Assembly: GCA_019828545.1 (NCBI GenBank)
Contig: JACVRA010000050.1
Span: 434,001 to 498,000, forward strand
Direction: 5' to 3'
DNA from: Paracamarosporium sp. OC-R06-R3
Lineage: Eukaryota; Ascomycota; Dothideomycetes; Pleosporales; Didymosphaeriaceae
Length of the DNA: 64,000 nucleotides
The position numbers and the translations under genes are program-made. How positions within the stretch are numbered: the first letter of the stretch is position 1; every line of letters starts with the position of its first letter. Under the pieces are notes generated by a model. That model saw only the letters and a program-made list of their open reading frames with translations. It did not search any database and was not told the DNA's origin. Shown piece by piece: positions 61,048-64,000 of this stretch.

Positions 61048-61555
61048 ATGCCTCGCGGAAACGAGCAGCAGACCAAGGTGCACTACAAGGGCAAGGAGGA
61101 CGACTTCATCATCTTTGTAGACAACGCCGACGCGGTCAAGGACTGGAAGAAGGACTCATCCATACCGCTTGCGCAGGTCGTCAGCGGCTGGAAGGTGTTC
61201 ATCACGCACAAGTAAGTGGACTGAAACGGGCCAGCCCGATTATGTACCCCGCCTTGTTCCAGCCTGGTGGGGTACAAAATGATCGTTAACATAAAGCTGA
61301 CGATGAATGCATAGGCAAGGCAACCAGGGCATCCTCGACGCGGCTAGCAACAGCCAGCTGGAGAATGAGTTCGGCACTCACAAGGAGGAGGATGTCGTGA
61401 AGGCTATCCTTGAGAAGGGCGATCTGCAGGAGACCGATGTACGTTTCGTCATGCACCTTCCCCTACCGAGTAAGCCTTACTAACGCATGTATCTGCAGGC
61501 CAAGGAGCGCCAGGGCGACACGAATATCACGAAGGGCCCCGCCGTCGCTCACTAG
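61048..61555 (+). CDS. rtc3: Rtc3-like protein with SBDS N-terminal domain
   Basis: Exons 61048..61211, 61315..61438, 61499..61555; 114 residues. The protein is one SBDS N-terminal (FYSH) domain: VHYKGKEDDFIIFVDN, then WKVFITHKQGNQGILDAAS (the Lys/Gln junction is made by splicing), then EFGTHKEEDVVKAILEKG. It matches the small stand-alone yeast Rtc3/YHR087W type rather than full-length SBDS. The family is linked to RNA metabolism and stress, and the exact role is poorly known. Introns are 103 and 60 bases with canonical ends. An ordinary conserved gene. Confidence 0.88.
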
Positions 61556-63510
61556 ATGGAGCGCTCTTGCCTCGGCTGGCGGAGCATTACGCATGACCTT
61601 ACGATTCGATTGCATGTGCATGGGTTGGGTTATTGGGAGTATTTGGGCGGCTAGCCAGCCTACTCGATAACATGAGCTAGGCTAGGCTGAGCTTGTATGT
61701 GGGGGTTTGTTCTTCTCTCCCTCTCTCTGCTGGAACGCGAGGGATCAGATTAGGCTAGGCCGGAATGTACTAGCATCAGATACCAATGGCTACATTTGCA
61801 TGGATGAATGATTTGGATGTTGTTATATGTGTACCTTTTGTGTTGCGATGTAACATGGCGAGGCTCAGGTCAACTAATCTCATTCTTTAGGAAGGTATGG
61901 TATATTTAGTCTCTCCCTCCTACCTTCCATGTTTGACCTTGTATCAATTGCCGGCATGCCATGTCATGCTATCAGTCAAGGCCGTTTGCGGAACAGTACG
62001 GTACAACACGTATGTATGTGTATGCGTGACCGACCTGACCTGACTCGCCGCATTCGTACCGGCATTGAACTTTTTGCATCTCGGCATATTGCGTCAAGAG
62101 CATGTACTACCGGGAATACGATTGAGTATAGGCCATGGAGCCTCAGCCTTGCCAACGTATATCTACGATATACAAGATACTGAATACTAAACAGCGTTTG
62201 TTATGTTGTGGAACAAGGCTTCTACAGAGAATTGAGTGCAGGAAAGGAGGGATAGAGGGAGGTACAAAATCGGTGCTTCATTCATTCATGCAGAAAAGCG
62301 TTATCTTGCTTTCTGAGCGTCGGCAAGGCTGAGCTTCTCCATCTCATCTCCGCATTTTCCGTCACATGGACGATCGTTCTCCGAGGACTCTTCGACCTGC
62401 TTTCTTAGAGACATTGATTATGAAGAATATTCATGGTAAGCTCGTCTGCAATGCATAATCGTCAAGTGTGAGTAGGTGCGTCTCTTAGGCTAAATATTCC
62501 TGGAGAACGCGGCTCGGAGATTGGGCAAGAGAATATGCTGGTGGAGGCATGGAGTAGGACACGATGTAACATCCCAGCCTTTATGCCATGTATACAAACC
62601 ACCGGCCTTTTTGATCCAGCGTTGATGCATGGGTTCGCTGTTAGCTCTTTTTACCCTATCCTTCTAAACGACAAAGCCACAGTACGAATTTATTGCGGAC
62701 TTCACATACTATGCTAACCACTCATGCTGTCTGTAACGAACAAAGCGAGTCGAGACTTGTCTGAGAGGATACGTTATCGGCAACACGAGGTAGGACACGA
62801 TGTAGAGCCTTAGCCTCGCCAACATTATCAGGCACACACGCCGGATGCGGAGTAGTCTCGCTTAGCTTGGGCCTAGCGTTTTTAGGTGCGGTGCGGGGTG
62901 GAATACTTGGATTCTCTAGCCTAGTTGTGCAAGCCTCATCTATTGTCTTTGGCTCAACGATCATCAAGGTAACAGTATACAGTCACCAAACTGTGTTTCT
63001 AAAACCAAATTAGAAACACGTACAGACCATGCATGTTGATCTTACAGGTCGCGAACTGATTCCGATCTGCAAGCTAAGAATCAGGGCATGGTGGCGTGGT
63101 GCATGTACCTATATGCAGAGAAACCCTTGTGTGCTGCAAACATTCCAGACGGACCTATGAGGGATAAAAATGCCTCCACACAGGTTGCAAGCATTGTTAC
63201 CTAGGCACTTCCCCACTCGCTCGCCTCATTCCTTTGGACCCCATATCAATGTTCACTATAGGATGATTGCATGGTGGCTGCCTGAAGTGTGCTGATGTTG
63301 CCTAGCTATTCGCTGACCTGCAATCGAGTGAGAATACGCGTTTGGCGCATGCTGCTAGTCTGTGGTCGAGTTTGCTGCGTACAAACGTGGCGTGGGCGGC
63401 CGCTCGAGGGTATATAAAGCAGCGTATGGATGCTGAGGCTGCCCTCGACACTGCACCGCACTGTACTGCTGCATCCTAAGACTACGTTGCTTCATCCTCG
63501 CAGTATCACA
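61556..63510. other. Intergenic, no gene seen
   Basis: About 2 kb with only short open frames. The string GTAGGACACGATGTA occurs near 62553 and again near 62790, a minor dispersed repeat. The right end holds the promoter of the next gene. Confidence 0.5.
63411..63418 (+). promoter_or_regulatory. TATA box of the right-edge gene
   Basis: TATATAAA stands 12 bases before an ATG at 63430 and about 93 before the ATG at 63511. The spacing makes the ATG at 63511 the likelier start. Confidence 0.6.
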
Positions 63511-64000
63511 ATGTCGTCTTCAAATAATGTTTTCAAATCTATTACGGACGAAATGCTCGTCTTCGATGCGTTCAACCAGCATGCTAGTGCTCAGCGTATC
63601 GAGACGAAGCAACGTGTGCTGAACATCATCCGGGGTCAATACCCTCAGCATCATGTTACTGTCGTGGACGTGGGGACTTGCTCACTCCTCGAGTTCGCTG
63701 CTGCCGGGAAGGCGAAGGTCGTGTGTGAGGCTGAAGACGAGACATTCAATGCGACAAGGGCGTGGAAACCGGTTGGGACTGGGGTACAGAAGAAGACGCA
63801 CCCCGGAAGATTGCAGGATGAGTATCACTTTGCTAGGTATGATTCTTATCCCTGGAAGGAATTGTTCGCATATAGAAGCTGATGAAGGGTAGGTTCTCTT
63901 ACGAGTGGGAGGACAAGAAGTTCCTTCTCTACCACCTCGTCTACCAAGATCCCTTCCAGCAGACGACCCGCTGCTTCTATATTCTGCATGAGCGTACCAC
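63511..64000 (+). CDS. Protein of unknown function, 3' partial
   Basis: Exon 63511..63836, intron 63837..63892, and exon 63893 to the window end. The intron (GTATGA..GGTAG) joins HFAR to FSYEWEDKKFLLYHLVYQDP in frame. About 145 residues are visible. The N-terminal part begins MSSSNNVFKSITDEMLVFDA and contains an alternating Val/Leu stretch (HHVTVVDVGTCSLLEF). I do not recognise the family. An upstream in-frame ATG at 63430 would add a basic leader but lies too close to the TATA box. Reading through the intron would stop at 63882. Confidence 0.6.

Noticed and set aside
63430..63510. Upstream start giving a mitochondrial-like leader for the right-edge gene
   Set aside because: It is only 12 bases after the TATA box, so it would probably lie at or before the transcription start.
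1..64000. tRNA, rRNA, CRISPR, or intact transposase genes
   Set aside because: None seen; CRISPR is not expected in a fungal nuclear genome.

Overview
The window is nuclear DNA of a filamentous ascomycete (Pezizomycotina). Genes on both strands are split by short introns of about 40-120 bases with GT..AG ends and CTAAC/CTGAC-type branch sites. The families are typical of moulds: Pth11-like rhodopsin-fold receptors, a DMATS prenyltransferase, a C6 zinc-cluster factor and galactosaminogalactan genes. A Dothideomycete is my guess only. Exon models below were built by hand, matching splice sites to reading frame and family motifs; every multi-exon CDS sums to a multiple of three.

Region 1 (1-7.3 kb): a fungal NLR-like protein (kinase, NB-ARC, TPR, C-terminal membrane segment) that runs off the left edge, a small two-exon protein of unknown function, and AT-rich spacer.

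Region 2 (7.3-27.4 kb): an apparent specialised-metabolite cluster with no PKS, NRPS or terpene synthase. It holds a cytochrome P450, a DMATS-type aromatic prenyltransferase, an extended SDR reductase, two Pth11-like receptors, an MCT-type MFS transporter, a PAL/HAL-type MIO ammonia-lyase and a secreted tyrosinase, followed by a decayed GMC oxidoreductase. The set suggests an aromatic amino acid is deaminated and/or prenylated, oxidised, reduced and exported. It is the best candidate here for an undescribed system.

Region 3 (27.9-50.2 kb): the galactosaminogalactan (GAG) exopolysaccharide locus. The order is giant GT4 synthase (gtb3-like), deacetylase (agd3), membrane-anchored endo-galactosaminidase (ega3), a 4.9 kb stretch with no convincing gene, and UDP-glucose 4-epimerase (uge3). 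The order matches the Aspergillus fumigatus cluster as I recall it, except that the sph3 position between ega3 and uge3 is empty.

Region 4 (50.7-64 kb): a C6 transcription factor, then housekeeping genes: Ran GTPase, proteasome assembly chaperone Nas2/PSMD9, a DH-PH RhoGEF, an Rtc3/SBDS-like small protein, and a partial gene running off the right edge behind a TATA box.
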